A stretch of 64,000 nucleotides of DNA from Chryseobacterium gleum (lineage in GTDB: Bacteria; Bacteroidota; Bacteroidia; Flavobacteriales; BACL11): contig CAMBDW010000005.1 in the NCBI GenBank assembly GCA_945865535.1, positions 48,439 through 112,438 of the forward strand, read 5' to 3'. The position numbers were made by a program, and so were the translations under genes. Shown piece by piece: positions 1 to 9,079 of the stretch. Positions within the stretch are counted from its first letter, which is position 1, and each line of letters begins with the position of its first letter. A model generated the notes under the pieces. The model had not been told where the DNA came from and made no database searches. It saw only the letters and a program-made list of their open reading frames with translations.

Positions 1-792
1 CAACTTATTTTCCCAAATATCTTCTAAAAGTGCGGTTTCAGGCCCAACTAAAAGCTCAGTTTCTTTTGTTAACTTTGTTTTTGCCAATGAAATAAAATCA
101 TCTAATTGCTCCTCATATCCTTTGCTGAATTTATCAATATATGGATCGACATTGGGCTGCACAATCAATACATTGATGCTTTTTTTATTTTCTTCTTTAA
201 AATTAAAATAGCTATAAAAAGAAATCCCCATTGGAAGCAATAGCACCAATATTGGAAATAAGATTGCTTTCTTTTTATCCTGTTTTTGATACGCTCTAAA
301 TAACAATAGATTTATCAAAATAATCCAAAGAGATCCTCCTAAAAATCCAGTAAACTCATACCACTGAACTACTGAAGGTGAATTTGCAAATGCATTTCCT
401 AAAGTAAGCCATGGCCAAGACAAATCCCAATTTAAGTGCAAATATTCCATGGATATCCATAGCACAATAAAAGAGAAATACCCCAATCTATTTGAAGTTG
501 CCTTTTTTATTTTATGAAAGACCCAAAAAGCTGTTGCCATTAAAGTAGCATTCACAAAAAATGCTGCAATTGCTCCAAAAAGGGTTGCATGATATACCCA
601 GTAAGTAGTAATAGCATTAAATATAAAAAATGCTAAAAAAGAATACCAAAAAACTTGTTTGCCCTTCTCAGAGTTTTTCTCTACAATAAACAAAGGAATA
701 AAAGCAATAAAAACCAATGGAAATACTCCAATTGATGGCCAAGAAAATGCCAACAATAATCCACTTAATAAGGCTAAAAATAATTTATTCAT
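1..792 (-). CDS. lnt: Apolipoprotein N-acyltransferase, 5' part only
   Basis: The first 264 codons of the gene are present and the reading frame runs off the left edge of the window. Lnt is the inner-membrane enzyme that adds the third acyl chain to the N-terminal cysteine of lipoproteins. The N-terminal half is a series of hydrophobic segments. It contains the conserved stretches SWPWLTLGNAF and QWYEFTG found in Lnt, followed by the start of the carbon-nitrogen hydrolase domain. The VGPETA motif there carries the expected catalytic Glu at residue 252. The ATG is at 792-790. The gene is divergent from pssA, and the 33-bp gap must hold both promoters. The upstream sequence AATATTTG is one base away from the usual TAnnTTTG box. 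The remaining part of the hydrolase domain, including the Lys and Cys of the triad, lies outside the window. Confidence 0.88.
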   Translation of the reverse strand, partial: MNKLFLALLSGLLLAFSWPSIGVFPLVFIAFIPLFIVEKNSEKGKQVFWYSFLAFFIFNAITTYWVYHATLFGAIAAFFVNATLMATAFWVFHKIKKATSNRLGYFSFIVLWISMEYLHLNWDLSWPWLTLGNAFANSPSVVQWYEFTGFLGGSLWIILINLLLFRAYQKQDKKKAILFPILVLLLPMGISFYSYFNFKEENKKSINVLIVQPNVDPYIDKFSKGYEEQLDDFISLAKTKLTKETELLVGPETALLEDIWENKL

Positions 793-812
793 ACTCTTTA
801 CAAATATTATCA

Positions 813-820
813 TATTTTTG
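813..820 (+). promoter_or_regulatory. -7 promoter element of pssA
   Basis: TATTTTTG matches the Bacteroidota -7 consensus TAnnTTTG. Its last base is only 5 nt before the pssA ATG, so transcription should start at or very near the start codon (leaderless mRNA). I see no clear TTG at the -33 position. Confidence 0.6.
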
Positions 821-825
821 CTCAA

Positions 826-1548
826 ATGAATGCAATAAAAAGAAATATCCCAAATTTTATTACTCTAGCAAACTTAACTTGTGGTCTGTTTGCCATCATT
901 TTTGCTTTTAAGGGAAACCTAACAACAGCCTCACTTTGTATATTTTTAGGTGCTTTTTTAGATTTTTTTGACGGACTTGCAGCGCGACTTTTAAAAATAA
1001 GTGGAGAGTTTGGCAAACAACTTGATTCCATGGCTGATATGGTTACTTTTGGAGTAGCTCCAGGTTTTATTCTTTTTCATTTTATGTTCTACCTAAATAA
1101 TGATTTGATTTTTCGTCATTCCATGCAAAATAATAGTTTCTTTTTTCCTGCATCATTAGCGCTTTTAATTCCAATTTTTTCAGCTTACCGTTTGGCTAAT
1201 TTCAATATTGACTCTAGGCAAACGGATTCATTTATTGGCTTGCCAACGCCTGCATTAGCTATTTTTATTGCGGCAATTCCTCATATTGATTTTAATAGAT
1301 TTCCTATGTTTACCGATATGCAATTACTTACAGTGCTTGCAGTAATAATGCCAATACTATTGGTAGTAGAAATGCCTTTATTTTCATTAAAATTCAGCAA
1401 GAATGAAAGTATTTTGTCTAGAGTAAATATCTTTAGGATTTCACTTATTTTAGCTGCCCTTGTATTATTCTTGCTATTTGAGTTTGCTGCCATTCCATTT
1501 ATTGTAATTTTATACCTGATTTTATCACTCTTAAATAATATATTGTAA
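826..1548 (+). CDS. pssA: CDP-diacylglycerol--serine O-phosphatidyltransferase
   Basis: The enzyme makes phosphatidylserine from CDP-diacylglycerol and serine, the precursor of phosphatidylethanolamine, at the inner membrane. The complete CDP-alcohol phosphotransferase signature D-x2-DG-x2-AR-x8-G-x3-D-x3-D is visible (D46, D49, G50, A53, R54, G63, D67, D71). It is followed by several hydrophobic segments, and the length of 240 residues is normal for the type II family. The ATG at 826 is the only sensible start because the -7 box ends at 820. purS begins 2 bp after the stop codon, so the two genes are probably co-transcribed. Confidence 0.9.
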   Translation: MNAIKRNIPNFITLANLTCGLFAIIFAFKGNLTTASLCIFLGAFLDFFDGLAARLLKISGEFGKQLDSMADMVTFGVAPGFILFHFMFYLNNDLIFRHSMQNNSFFFPASLALLIPIFSAYRLANFNIDSRQTDSFIGLPTPALAIFIAAIPHIDFNRFPMFTDMQLLTVLAVIMPILLVVEMPLFSLKFSKNESILSRVNIFRISLILAALVLFLLFEFAAIPFIVILYLILSLLNNIL

Positions 1549-1550
1549 TT

Positions 1551-1802
1551 ATGAAGTTCACTGCAGAAATAGATGTAATGCCACTTAAATCGCTATTAGA
1601 TCCACAAGGAAAAGCCGTAAGCGCAAGTATGGGAAATGTTGGTTTATCTGAAATTGAAAATGTAAGAATCGGTAAACATATTACATTAGAAATTGAGGCA
1701 GAAAACAAAGAAATAGCTTCAAAAAAAGTTGATGAGGCTTGTAAAAAAATGCTTTGCAATCAAATTATGGAATCTTACGAATTTACTATAAAAGCAGTAT
1801 AA
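1551..1802 (+). CDS. purS: Phosphoribosylformylglycinamidine synthase subunit PurS
   Basis: This small protein of 83 residues matches PurS, the accessory subunit that bridges PurL and PurQ in the FGAM synthase complex of purine synthesis. The diagnostic segments are LDPQGKAV near residue 17 and VRIGKHITLEIE near residue 38, with a C-terminal strand YEFTI. Length and spacing fit the family well. It follows pssA by 2 bp, and its stop abuts the convergent lptB. purL and purQ are not in this window, so the adjacency to pssA reflects operon packing rather than pathway grouping. Confidence 0.85.
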   Translation: MKFTAEIDVMPLKSLLDPQGKAVSASMGNVGLSEIENVRIGKHITLEIEAENKEIASKKVDEACKKMLCNQIMESYEFTIKAV

Positions 1803-2528
1803 TTACCTTCTAAGTTCAAAATTCTTACCTAGATATACTTTTCGAACCTGCTCATCTGATGCAAGTTCCTCTGCAGTACCTTGTTTTAATATTTTTCCTT
1901 CAAATAAAAGGTAGGCTCTATCGGTAATATTTAAAGTCTCGTGCACATTATGATCGGTAATCAATATCCCGATATTCTTGTTCTTTAATGCAGCAACTAT
2001 CTCTTGAATATCTTCAACAGCAATAGGATCAACACCAGCAAATGGTTCGTCTAATAATATGAACTTTGGATTAGTAGCCAAAGCCCTAGCAATTTCAGTT
2101 CTTCTTCTTTCTCCACCTGAAAGTAAACCTCCTTTGTTTTTACGAACTCCTTGCAAGCCAAACTCATTCAATAAAGATTCGCATTTTTTATGCCGATCTT
2201 CTTTTGACAAATTAGTCATTTCTAATACCGACAAAAGATTGTCCTCAACACTCATTGTTCTAAAAACTGATGCTTCTTGAGCTAAATATCCAACCCCCAT
2301 TTGAGCCCGCTTATACATAGGTAATTTAGTTATGTTTACATCATCTAAATATACATTTCCTCCATGAGGTTTTACCAAACCAACCATCATGTAAAAAGAG
2401 GTAGTTTTTCCTGCTCCATTGGGGCCTAAAAGTCCAACAATTTCTCCTTGTTTTACCTCAACAGAAACACCATTAACAACCGCTCTTTTTCCATAGTATT
2501 TTACAATATTATCGGCTCTTAAAATCAT
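1803..2528 (-). CDS. lptB: LPS export ABC transporter ATP-binding protein LptB
   Basis: LptB is the cytoplasmic ATPase that drives lipopolysaccharide extraction by LptFG. All ABC motifs are visible: Walker [10 protein letters not shown] at 35-43, Q-loop Q84, signature LSGGE at 136-140, Walker B FILLDEP at 156-162 and the switch histidine H193. The sequence [18 protein letters not shown] after the Q-loop region is characteristic of LptB and separates it from generic ABC ATPases. The length of 241 residues is typical. Its start overlaps the tatC stop codon by 4 bp (ATGA), which implies translational coupling in a kpsF-tatC-lptB operon. The periplasmic partner LptC is encoded separately near 59.5 kb. 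Confidence 0.93.
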   Translation of the reverse strand: MILRADNIVKYYGKRAVVNGVSVEVKQGEIVGLLGPNGAGKTTSFYMMVGLVKPHGGNVYLDDVNITKLPMYKRAQMGVGYLAQEASVFRTMSVEDNLLSVLEMTNLSKEDRHKKCESLLNEFGLQGVRKNKGGLLSGGERRRTEIARALATNPKFILLDEPFAGVDPIAVEDIQEIVAALKNKNIGILITDHNVHETLNITDRAYLLFEGKILKQGTAEELASDEQVRKVYLGKNFELRR

Positions 2529-3337
2529 GCTGTATTCTTTTTTTGATTTTTAATAACTCTTGCTGATATTTTTATGCTTATTTCATAAAGCACAATTAAG
2601 GGCAATGATACTAAAATTTGTGAAGTAACATCTGGAGGGGTGATAATAGCTGCCAAAATAAGTATTACCACTATTGCGTGTTTACGATAAACGCGCATAA
2701 ACTCAGGTGTCAGCAAGCCAATCTTAGTTAAGAAATACACCAATATAGGTAACTCAAAAATTATTCCATTTGCAAAACTAACAGTTGTAACTGTGGATAT
2801 AAATGAACTTAACGTTATCTGATTAGCAACAGTACTGCTTACTTGATAGGATCCTAAGAAGTTTACCGATAATGGAGCAATTACATAATAGCCAAACAAA
2901 ACACCAAGCAGAAATAAAACAGAACTGAAAAAAACAATTCCTCTTGCCATTGTGCTTTCATTAACATGTAAAGCCGGGCGAATAAAACGCCAAAACTCCC
3001 AAAAAACATATGGAAAAGCTACTATAAAACCTGCAAAAATAGAAGTAGTAACATGAGTAGAAAACTGCCCACTCATAGTAATATTCATTAAAGTAAAAGG
3101 AGATTCTTTAAGGCAAAGAGCATCTTCTAATCCTAAATATTGAGATATTGCACAAAGAGCTTTATAAGTTGGGAAGTTAGGGTCTTTAGGACCTAAAAGA
3201 ATTACATCAAAAACGATATCTTTAAATATAAAGGCAATGATTGCAAAAAATAATACAGCTATAACTGATCGTATTAAGTGCCATCTGAATATTTCCAAAT
3301 GATCTAAAAAAGACATTTCTTTGTCCTGATTACTCAT
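2525..3337 (-). CDS. tatC: Sec-independent protein translocase subunit TatC
   Basis: TatC is the signal-peptide receptor of the twin-arginine translocase that exports folded proteins across the inner membrane. The N-terminal helix has the HLE element with E15. The first periplasmic loop is long, and [16 protein letters not shown] spans 108-123. The IFELP motif carries E195, and the family signature TPPD is at 233-236. Six membrane segments can be traced in the 270 residues. The gene ends in TGA overlapping the lptB start and begins where the kpsF stop ends. TatA is not seen in this window. Confidence 0.93.
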   Translation of the reverse strand: MSNQDKEMSFLDHLEIFRWHLIRSVIAVLFFAIIAFIFKDIVFDVILLGPKDPNFPTYKALCAISQYLGLEDALCLKESPFTLMNITMSGQFSTHVTTSIFAGFIVAFPYVFWEFWRFIRPALHVNESTMARGIVFFSSVLFLLGVLFGYYVIAPLSVNFLGSYQVSSTVANQITLSSFISTVTTVSFANGIIFELPILVYFLTKIGLLTPEFMRVYRKHAIVVILILAAIITPPDVTSQILVSLPLIVLYEISIKISARVIKNQKKNTA

Positions 3338-4302
3338 TATAGAATCCCCTCTTTTAATAGTTCATGGATATGTACAATTCCAACATAAACATCCTTGTCC
3401 ATCACAATTATTTGGCTAATATTATTGTTTTCCATAATTTGTAATGCATCATAAGCCAAACCATTAACAGCAATTGTTTTTGGATTTGAACTCATAATAT
3501 CTTTTGCTGATAAATTGGAGAAAGCAATTCCTTTTTCTAACATTCTTCTCAAATCTCCATCAGTAATAATACCTTCTAATTTTTCATTTTTAAGGACAGC
3601 TGTAGCTCCTAATCTTTTTTGAGAAATCTCAATAATTACTTCATTAATAGTTGCATTTACATCAACTTTAGGATTACTGTTATCTGATAAAATATCCGCT
3701 AATTTTAAATACAGTCTTTTTCCAAGAGTACCTCCTGGATGAAAACGAGCAAAATCTTTATCCGAAAAATCTTTACACGCTAATAAACTAACAGCAATAG
3801 CATCTCCCATTACAAGTTGAGCCGTAGTGGAGGATGTTGGGGCTAAATTATTTGGACATGCTTCTTTATCCACACTTACGTCTAATGTAAAATCAGATTC
3901 TTTTGCTAAAAAAGATTTTGGATTTCCTGTTAATGCAATAATCTTATTGCCCATACTTTTAATAAACGGGACAAGTACTTTAACCTCAGGGGTATTTCCA
4001 CTTTTCGAAATACAAATTACCACATCTCCATCTTGAATATTGCCTAAATCGCCATGTATTGCATCAGCAGCATGTAGGAAAACAGCTGGTTGTCCTGTAG
4101 AATTAAATGTAGCAACCATCTTACTTGCAATATTAGCACTCTTGCCAATCCCAGCAACTATCAGTCGTCCTTTTGTGTTAATAATCAAATTGATAACACT
4201 TACAAAATCATCATTAATACTGCTCTCAAGTTTTGCTATTGCAGCTAATTCTAAAGCAATTGTTTCTTTTGCAATTTTTTTTATCTCGGATGAGGATTTC
4301 AT
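3337..4302 (-). CDS. kpsF: D-arabinose 5-phosphate isomerase, KpsF/GutQ family
   Basis: The enzyme interconverts ribulose 5-phosphate and arabinose 5-phosphate, the first step toward Kdo for the LPS core. It has an N-terminal SIS sugar isomerase domain (GIGKS at 51-55, HGD at 83-85, SKSGNT at 99-104, HPGGTLGKR at 188-196) and two C-terminal CBS domains from about residue 200 to the end. I place the start at 4302, giving 321 residues, the usual family length. The frame stays open to 4386, but that would add a hydrophobic 28-residue leader and would start upstream of the TACTTTTG box at 4339-4346. The gene is divergent from recQ and sits first in a kpsF-tatC-lptB operon. Confidence 0.92.
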   Translation of the reverse strand: MKSSSEIKKIAKETIALELAAIAKLESSINDDFVSVINLIINTKGRLIVAGIGKSANIASKMVATFNSTGQPAVFLHAADAIHGDLGNIQDGDVVICISKSGNTPEVKVLVPFIKSMGNKIIALTGNPKSFLAKESDFTLDVSVDKEACPNNLAPTSSTTAQLVMGDAIAVSLLACKDFSDKDFARFHPGGTLGKRLYLKLADILSDNSNPKVDVNATINEVIIEISQKRLGATAVLKNEKLEGIITDGDLRRMLEKGIAFSNLSAKDIMSSNPKTIAVNGLAYDALQIMENNNISQIIVMDKDVYVGIVHIHELLKEGIL

Positions 4303-4338
4303 AAAATAAAATAGTATTTTCGTGTAAAAAACCAAAAA

Positions 4339-4346
4339 CAAAAGTA
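4339..4346 (-). promoter_or_regulatory. -7 promoter element of kpsF-tatC-lptB
   Basis: On the minus strand this reads TACTTTTG, a match to TAnnTTTG, about 36 nt before the kpsF ATG at 4302. It supports the shorter KpsF start. Confidence 0.5.
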
Positions 4347-4364
4347 TCACATTTTTATAATTTA

Positions 4365-6548
4365 ATGAGCATTTCAACACAAACACTACACAAACAACTT
4401 AAGGATATCTTTGGCTACAATAGTTTTAGAGCAGACCAAGAAGAAATAATCATGAATCTTCTTGATGGCAATGATTCCATGGTAATTATGCCAACTGGAG
4501 GAGGAAAATCAATGTGCTATCAATTACCTGCGCTTCTCTCAGAGGGTTGTGCTATTATAGTTTCTCCTTTAATAGCACTTATGAAAAATCAAGTTGATGT
4601 ACTCAGAGGCCATTATAACAATGAGAGTATCGCCCATGTCCTCAACTCATCATTATCAAAAACAGAAACTGCACAGGTTAAAAAAGATATTACCAGTGGA
4701 AAAACCAAACTACTCTATGTCGCTCCTGAATCATTAGTAAAAACTGAGAATACTGATTTCTTTAAAGCTGCTAAAGTTTCATTCTATGCAATTGATGAGG
4801 CTCACTGCATCTCTGAGTGGGGACATGATTTTAGACCAGAATACCGAAAACTTAGGCAAATTATAAATGCTATTGGCAAAGCTCCTATTATTGCCCTTAC
4901 AGCTACTGCAACACCTAAAGTTAGACAAGACATTATAAAAAACCTTCAAATTGATAAAGGAAAATTATTTCTTGATTCATTTAATAGAAGCAATCTTTTT
5001 TATGAAATTCAACCCAAAAAAGATGTTGCCAAGCAAATCATACAGTATATAAACAATCGAAAAGGAGAATCAGGAGTTATTTACTGCTTAAGCAGAAAAA
5101 AAGTAGAAGAAATAGCCGAGATTTTACAAATTAATGGAATAAATGCCTTACCTTATCATGCTGGGCTAGATTCAAAAAAGAGAGTTGAGCATCAAGATGC
5201 ATTTTTAATGGATGATTGTGCTGTAATGGTAGCTACAATTGCTTTTGGTATGGGAATTGATAAACCAGATATTAGATTTGTAATACACCATGATATACCT
5301 AAAAGTTTAGAAGGGTATTATCAAGAAACTGGAAGGGCTGGAAGAGATGGAGGAAAAGGGGACTTGATTACTTTTTATGATTATAAAGACATTGAAAAGT
5401 TAGAAAACTTCTTGCAAGGAAAGCCTGTTGCAGAGCAAGAAGTTGGTCGTTTGCTTATTATGGAAACCATCGCCTTCTCCGAAACCTCTATGTGTAGAAG
5501 AAAGTACCTTCTTTATTATTTTGGAGAAGAATTTGATGCTCAAAATTGCAATGAAATGTGTGATAATTGCAAAAATCCTAAACCAAAAATTGAAGGAAAA
5601 CAATACGTAAAACTATTATTAGACGCTATTGAAGGTTCACATGAAAGATTCAAGCCAAAAGAATTAGCAAAAATAATGATGGGAGAAAGCAATTCTCTTA
5701 TCAAACAAAACATACACCAATTAGAAGATGTTTTTGGTAGTGGGGATGAAAAATCACTAAGCTTTTGGCATGCAGTAATTCGTCAGGCCTATGTAAAAAA
5801 ATTAATCATAAAAGAGATTGAAAGTTACGGTATCGTTAAATTAACTGATGCAGGGCGAGAATTCATGAAAACCCCTTATAGTTTTGAAATCATGCTAGAT
5901 CATGAATATGACGAAACTTCAGAAACAGAATCTGGAGGAGAAAAAGCAGCAGCAGCAGATGAGGTGCTATTTAATATTCTAAAAGATATAAGAAAGAAAT
6001 TGGCGAAAGAAATTGGACTTCCTCCAGCAATTATTTTTACTGAACCCTCACTCATTGATATGGCAAATCACTATCCAATTAATATGGAAGAAATGTCAAA
6101 AATTCAAGGAGTTGGGATTGGAAAAGCCAAAAAATATGGTAAAAACTTTATTGAGGAAATCAGTAAATATGTTGAAGAAAATGAAATTATAAGACCTCAA
6201 GATTTTTCAGTTAGAACTATAGCCAACAAATCCTCAAGTAAAATCTATATCATTCAGTCATTGGACAAAAAACTGGCTATTGATGATATTGCAAATGGCA
6301 AAGGATTGTCTAGTGATGAATTACTTGAAGAAATGGAAGAAATTGTAGAGGCAGGAACTCGGCTTAATCTTGATCACATTATATTAGACATGATAGATCA
6401 AGAGGAGCGAGAAGAAATTCATAACTTTTTTAAAGAAACTGAAAAGTTTTCATTTGATGAGGCAAGAGTTGAGTTTGAAGAAAAAGTATTTTCTGATGAT
6501 GAAATTAGACTTTTAAGAATTGATTTTATTTCTCAAGTAGCGAATTAG
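4365..6548 (+). CDS. recQ: ATP-dependent DNA helicase RecQ
   Basis: RecQ is a 3'-5' helicase acting in recombination and fork repair. The Walker A motif MPTGGGKS is at 42-49 and DEAH at 144-147, followed by the aromatic-rich loop SEWGHDFRPEY. Motif VI appears as the ETGRAGRDG element. The RecQ-C region carries the zinc-binding pattern (CRRK followed by a CNEMCDNC cluster), then a winged-helix region and an HRDC domain with the helix-hairpin GVGIGKAKKYG. About 100 further residues extend beyond HRDC. The total of 727 residues is long compared with E. coli RecQ (about 610), and as far as I recall it is usual in Bacteroidota. A flavin reductase gene follows after 5 bp. Confidence 0.95.
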   Translation: MSISTQTLHKQLKDIFGYNSFRADQEEIIMNLLDGNDSMVIMPTGGGKSMCYQLPALLSEGCAIIVSPLIALMKNQVDVLRGHYNNESIAHVLNSSLSKTETAQVKKDITSGKTKLLYVAPESLVKTENTDFFKAAKVSFYAIDEAHCISEWGHDFRPEYRKLRQIINAIGKAPIIALTATATPKVRQDIIKNLQIDKGKLFLDSFNRSNLFYEIQPKKDVAKQIIQYINNRKGESGVIYCLSRKKVEEIAEILQINGINALPYHAGLDSKKRVEHQDAFLMDDCAVMVATIAFGMGIDKPDIRFVIHHDIPKSLEGYYQETGRAGRDGGKGDLITFYDYKDIEKLENFLQGKPVAEQEVGRLLIMETIAFSETSMCRRKYLLYYFGEEFDAQNCNEMCDNCKNPKPKIEGKQYVKLLLDAIEGSHERFKPKELAKIMMGESNSLIKQNIHQLEDVFGSGDEKSLSFWHAVIRQAYVKKLIIKEIESYGIVKLTDAGREFMKTPYSFEIMLDHEYDETSETESGGEKAAAADEVLFNILKDIRKKLAKEIGLPPAIIFTEPSLIDMANHYPINMEEMSKIQGVGIGKAKKYGKNFIEEISKYVEENEIIRPQDFSVRTIANKSSSKIYIIQSLDKKLAIDDIANGKGLSSDELLEEMEEIVEAGTRLNLDHIILDMIDQEEREEIHNFFKETEKFSFDEARVEFEEKVFSDDEIRLLRIDFISQVAN

Positions 6549-6553
6549 AAGCA

Positions 6554-7069
6554 ATGAAAACTTTAATTTTATCAAGTTCCTTATCTAAAAATTCACGCTC
6601 CTTTATTCTATGTAATGAAGTTTCAAAAAGCCTCTCAAAAAAAGGTGTTGACTGTACTATTGTAGATGCAAGATATATTCCAATGCGTCCTAAACACTAT
6701 GAACTCACTTCTGAAATGGAGGCTTTTGCTGATCAGATAAAAGAAACTGACAACATAATTATTGGCATGGGAGTCCATTGTTATAGCGTAAATGATTCTT
6801 TAAAAATATTATTAGATACGTGTTTTTCAAATGCTACAGCAAAATTCTATGGAATATTATGTGCCGCAGGAGGAGAGAGAAGTTATTTATCTACTATGCA
6901 TCTAACTCAAATATGCATGAACGAATGGCGGATGATCCAATTGCCAAGAATAGTCTATGCAACCGGCAAAGATTTTAAAGAAGATTGCATCTTATCAACT
7001 GAATTATTGGAAAGAATAGCCCTTTTTTCAGAAGAATTCCACTCAATAGGTAATAAATTATTGGCCTAA
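6554..7069 (+). CDS. NAD(P)H-dependent FMN reductase-like flavoprotein
   Basis: The 171-residue protein has the flavodoxin-like fold of the NADPH-dependent FMN reductase family. The first strand LILSSSLSKNSRS provides the phosphate-binding loop for FMN at residues 4-16. A second strand ends in IIIGMGVHCYSVNDSLK, and a third conserved loop reads LCAAGGERSYLSTMHL. Such enzymes reduce flavins, quinones or azo dyes, and the substrate cannot be read from sequence. It is 5 bp downstream of recQ and probably co-transcribed with it. Its 3' end overlaps the convergent amidohydrolase gene by 4 bp. Confidence 0.75.
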   Translation: MKTLILSSSLSKNSRSFILCNEVSKSLSKKGVDCTIVDARYIPMRPKHYELTSEMEAFADQIKETDNIIIGMGVHCYSVNDSLKILLDTCFSNATAKFYGILCAAGGERSYLSTMHLTQICMNEWRMIQLPRIVYATGKDFKEDCILSTELLERIALFSEEFHSIGNKLLA

Positions 7070-8235
7070 TTTTTAATAGCTAAATAAGCCATAAGTCCCA
7101 TCCCAATTTTTAAAGCATTCTCATCAATATCAAAACGAGAAGTATGTAATCCGTATGTAATTCCTTTTGAGCTATTAGCCGTACCTAAGCGGTAAAAACA
7201 AGAAGGAACTTCATTACAATAATATGCAAAATCCTCTGCTGTCATCCTTAGAGAAAGATCAAGTACGTTCTCTTTCCCCATATATTCTTTAGCATAAGTA
7301 ATGGCCTTATTTGTTAATGCTTCATCATTATGTAAAGATGGATATCCTCTAAAAACCTGAAAATTGATATCAAGAGCACATTCTTTGGCAATCTTATTTG
7401 CAATTTCTTGCATTTGCAAATGTGCTGAACTTCTAAACTCTTCATCAATGGTTCGGAAAGTTCCTTTTAGCTCAACTTCATTTGGAATTACATTACAATA
7501 TCCATTTGCCTCTACAAAACCTATTGCAAAAACAGCAGGAATATTACGATAAGACAAAAAATGATCATCTAAACAAGTAATTAATTTTGCTGCAGCAATG
7601 ATAGGACTATTGTAAGTTTCTGGTAGTGCTGCATGGCCACCAAAACCAGTAATAGTTATGTGAATCTCATCAGCTGACGCCATGTATTTGCCAGGGCAGA
7701 AACCAACTTTTCCTACTTCTAAATCAGGGAATACGTGTTGCCCAAACATTTTTTGAACTTTTGGATTCTCCAAAACTCCTTCCTTTATCATTTGCTGTGC
7801 TCCTCCAGGATATTGCTCTTCAGCTGGCTGAAAGATAAATTTTATACTCCCCTCCCATTCTTTGCTTAAAGCATCTAATATTTTCACAGCACCTAACAAA
7901 GAGGCCGTATGAGCATCATGCCCACAAGCATGCATTACTCCTTTATTTTGAGAACAATATTCAACATTATTCTCTTCAATAATTGGCAAAGCATCAAAAT
8001 CAGCACGCAAAGCAAGTGTTTTTGAATTTGGATTATTACCTTCCAATAAAACTACTATAGCGGTATCTGCAATATTCTCAGTAAAAGGAATTTTCCAACT
8101 CTTTAAAATAGATTTTATATAAGCTGAAGTCTCATGTTCCTTAAACGAAAGCTCAGGATTTTTATGAATATGCCTTCTAATAGCAACAACATCATCAAAA
8201 ATATTTTCGGCTAATTCTTTAATCTTTTGTATCAT
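7066..8235 (-). CDS. M20-family amidohydrolase (N-acyl amino acid or hippurate hydrolase type)
   Basis: This is a zinc amidohydrolase of peptidase family M20, subfamily D, which removes acyl groups from N-acyl amino acids or related amides. The metal ligands are visible as C104 and H106 in MHACGHDAH, E140 in QPAEEQYPGG, H167 in GQHVFP, and a C-terminal His in YGLHTSRF. The internal lid/dimerisation domain carries ITGFGGHAALPE. At 389 residues it is the usual length. No signal peptide is present, so it is cytoplasmic. It stands alone, and the substrate cannot be determined here. Confidence 0.85.
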   Translation of the reverse strand: MIQKIKELAENIFDDVVAIRRHIHKNPELSFKEHETSAYIKSILKSWKIPFTENIADTAIVVLLEGNNPNSKTLALRADFDALPIIEENNVEYCSQNKGVMHACGHDAHTASLLGAVKILDALSKEWEGSIKFIFQPAEEQYPGGAQQMIKEGVLENPKVQKMFGQHVFPDLEVGKVGFCPGKYMASADEIHITITGFGGHAALPETYNSPIIAAAKLITCLDDHFLSYRNIPAVFAIGFVEANGYCNVIPNEVELKGTFRTIDEEFRSSAHLQMQEIANKIAKECALDINFQVFRGYPSLHNDEALTNKAITYAKEYMGKENVLDLSLRMTAEDFAYYCNEVPSCFYRLGTANSSKGITYGLHTSRFDIDENALKIGMGLMAYLAIKN

Positions 8236-8305
8236 TTTGAAAAGCTAAGTTGTATCGCACCTATTTGTATAAATATTAAACAAAAAAATTAAACTATTTA
8301 TAGTA

Positions 8306-8313
8306 CAAATGTA
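8306..8313 (-). promoter_or_regulatory. -7 promoter element of the M20 amidohydrolase gene
   Basis: The minus strand reads TACATTTG, matching TAnnTTTG, about 70 nt before the ATG at 8235. A second box for the divergent hydrolase gene lies at 8373-8380. Confidence 0.4.
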
Positions 8314-8372
8314 AAAAAGGAATTGTCAGTAAAGGCATGCTAAAAGAGATAATTTTATATTACTAATTAACA

Positions 8373-8380
8373 TACATTTG
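8373..8380 (+). promoter_or_regulatory. -7 promoter element of the glyoxalase-II-like gene
   Basis: TACATTTG matches TAnnTTTG and precedes the ATG at 8413 by 32 nt. Confidence 0.5.
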
Positions 8381-8412
8381 CAACTCACAAAAAGCAGAAA
8401 GCAGAAAAAATC

Positions 8413-9051
8413 ATGAAGATTAAATCCTTTACCTTTAATCCTTTTCAAGAAAATACTTATGTCATTTATGATGAAACTAAAGAATGTATCATTATTGACC
8501 CTGGATGCTATACTAATGAGGAAAAAAAGATACTGAATCAATTTATAATTAATGAAGAACTAAAACCTGTAAAACTCATTAATACTCATTGCCATATTGA
8601 TCATATACTAGGAAATAAATTTACCAGCGAGCAGTGGGACATACAATTATACATGCATAAAGAAGATTTGCCTCTGCTGGAGAATGCAGCCAAAATTGGA
8701 AAAATGTATGATTTGGAAAATTATGAAGGATCTCCTTATCCAAAACATTTTTTAGATCAGGGGGATACACTTACTTTTGGAAAAAGTAGTTTTGAAATTC
8801 TATTTACTCCGGGTCATGCTCCTGGACATATTTGCCTTTACAGCAAAGAAAATAATTTACTTATAGCTGGGGATCTTATTTTTCAAAGAAGTATAGGGCG
8901 TACTGATTTGCCAGGTGGAGATTACGACACTTTAATTCAAAGCATAATTGGCAAACTATTTCCATTGCCCAACGAAACACAAATATTTTGTGGACACGGA
9001 CCTACTACCAATTTAGGATATGAAAAAGAAAACAATCCCTTTTTACAGTAA
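8413..9051 (+). CDS. Metallo-beta-lactamase-fold hydrolase, glyoxalase II-like
   Basis: The protein belongs to the short glyoxalase-II-like (GloB/YcbL) group of metallo-beta-lactamase-fold hydrolases, which cleave thioesters such as S-lactoylglutathione. The dinuclear metal site is complete: HCHIDH at 59-64 (H59, H61, D63, H64), TPGHAPGH with H135, AGD with D154 and CGH with H195. The N-terminal sequence FTFNPFQENTYVIYD is characteristic of this subgroup. The 212-residue length lacks the C-terminal glutathione-binding domain of classical glyoxalase II, so the substrate may be another thioester. It is convergent with the MFS gene to its right. Confidence 0.82.
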   Translation: MKIKSFTFNPFQENTYVIYDETKECIIIDPGCYTNEEKKILNQFIINEELKPVKLINTHCHIDHILGNKFTSEQWDIQLYMHKEDLPLLENAAKIGKMYDLENYEGSPYPKHFLDQGDTLTFGKSSFEILFTPGHAPGHICLYSKENNLLIAGDLIFQRSIGRTDLPGGDYDTLIQSIIGKLFPLPNETQIFCGHGPTTNLGYEKENNPFLQ

Positions 9052-9079
9052 GAAATAGCTAAGAAATCCCTTTCTAAAA

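Noticed and set aside
4303..4386. Longer KpsF from an ATG at 4386
   Set aside because: It would add a hydrophobic leader to a cytoplasmic enzyme, overlap recQ and start upstream of the promoter box.
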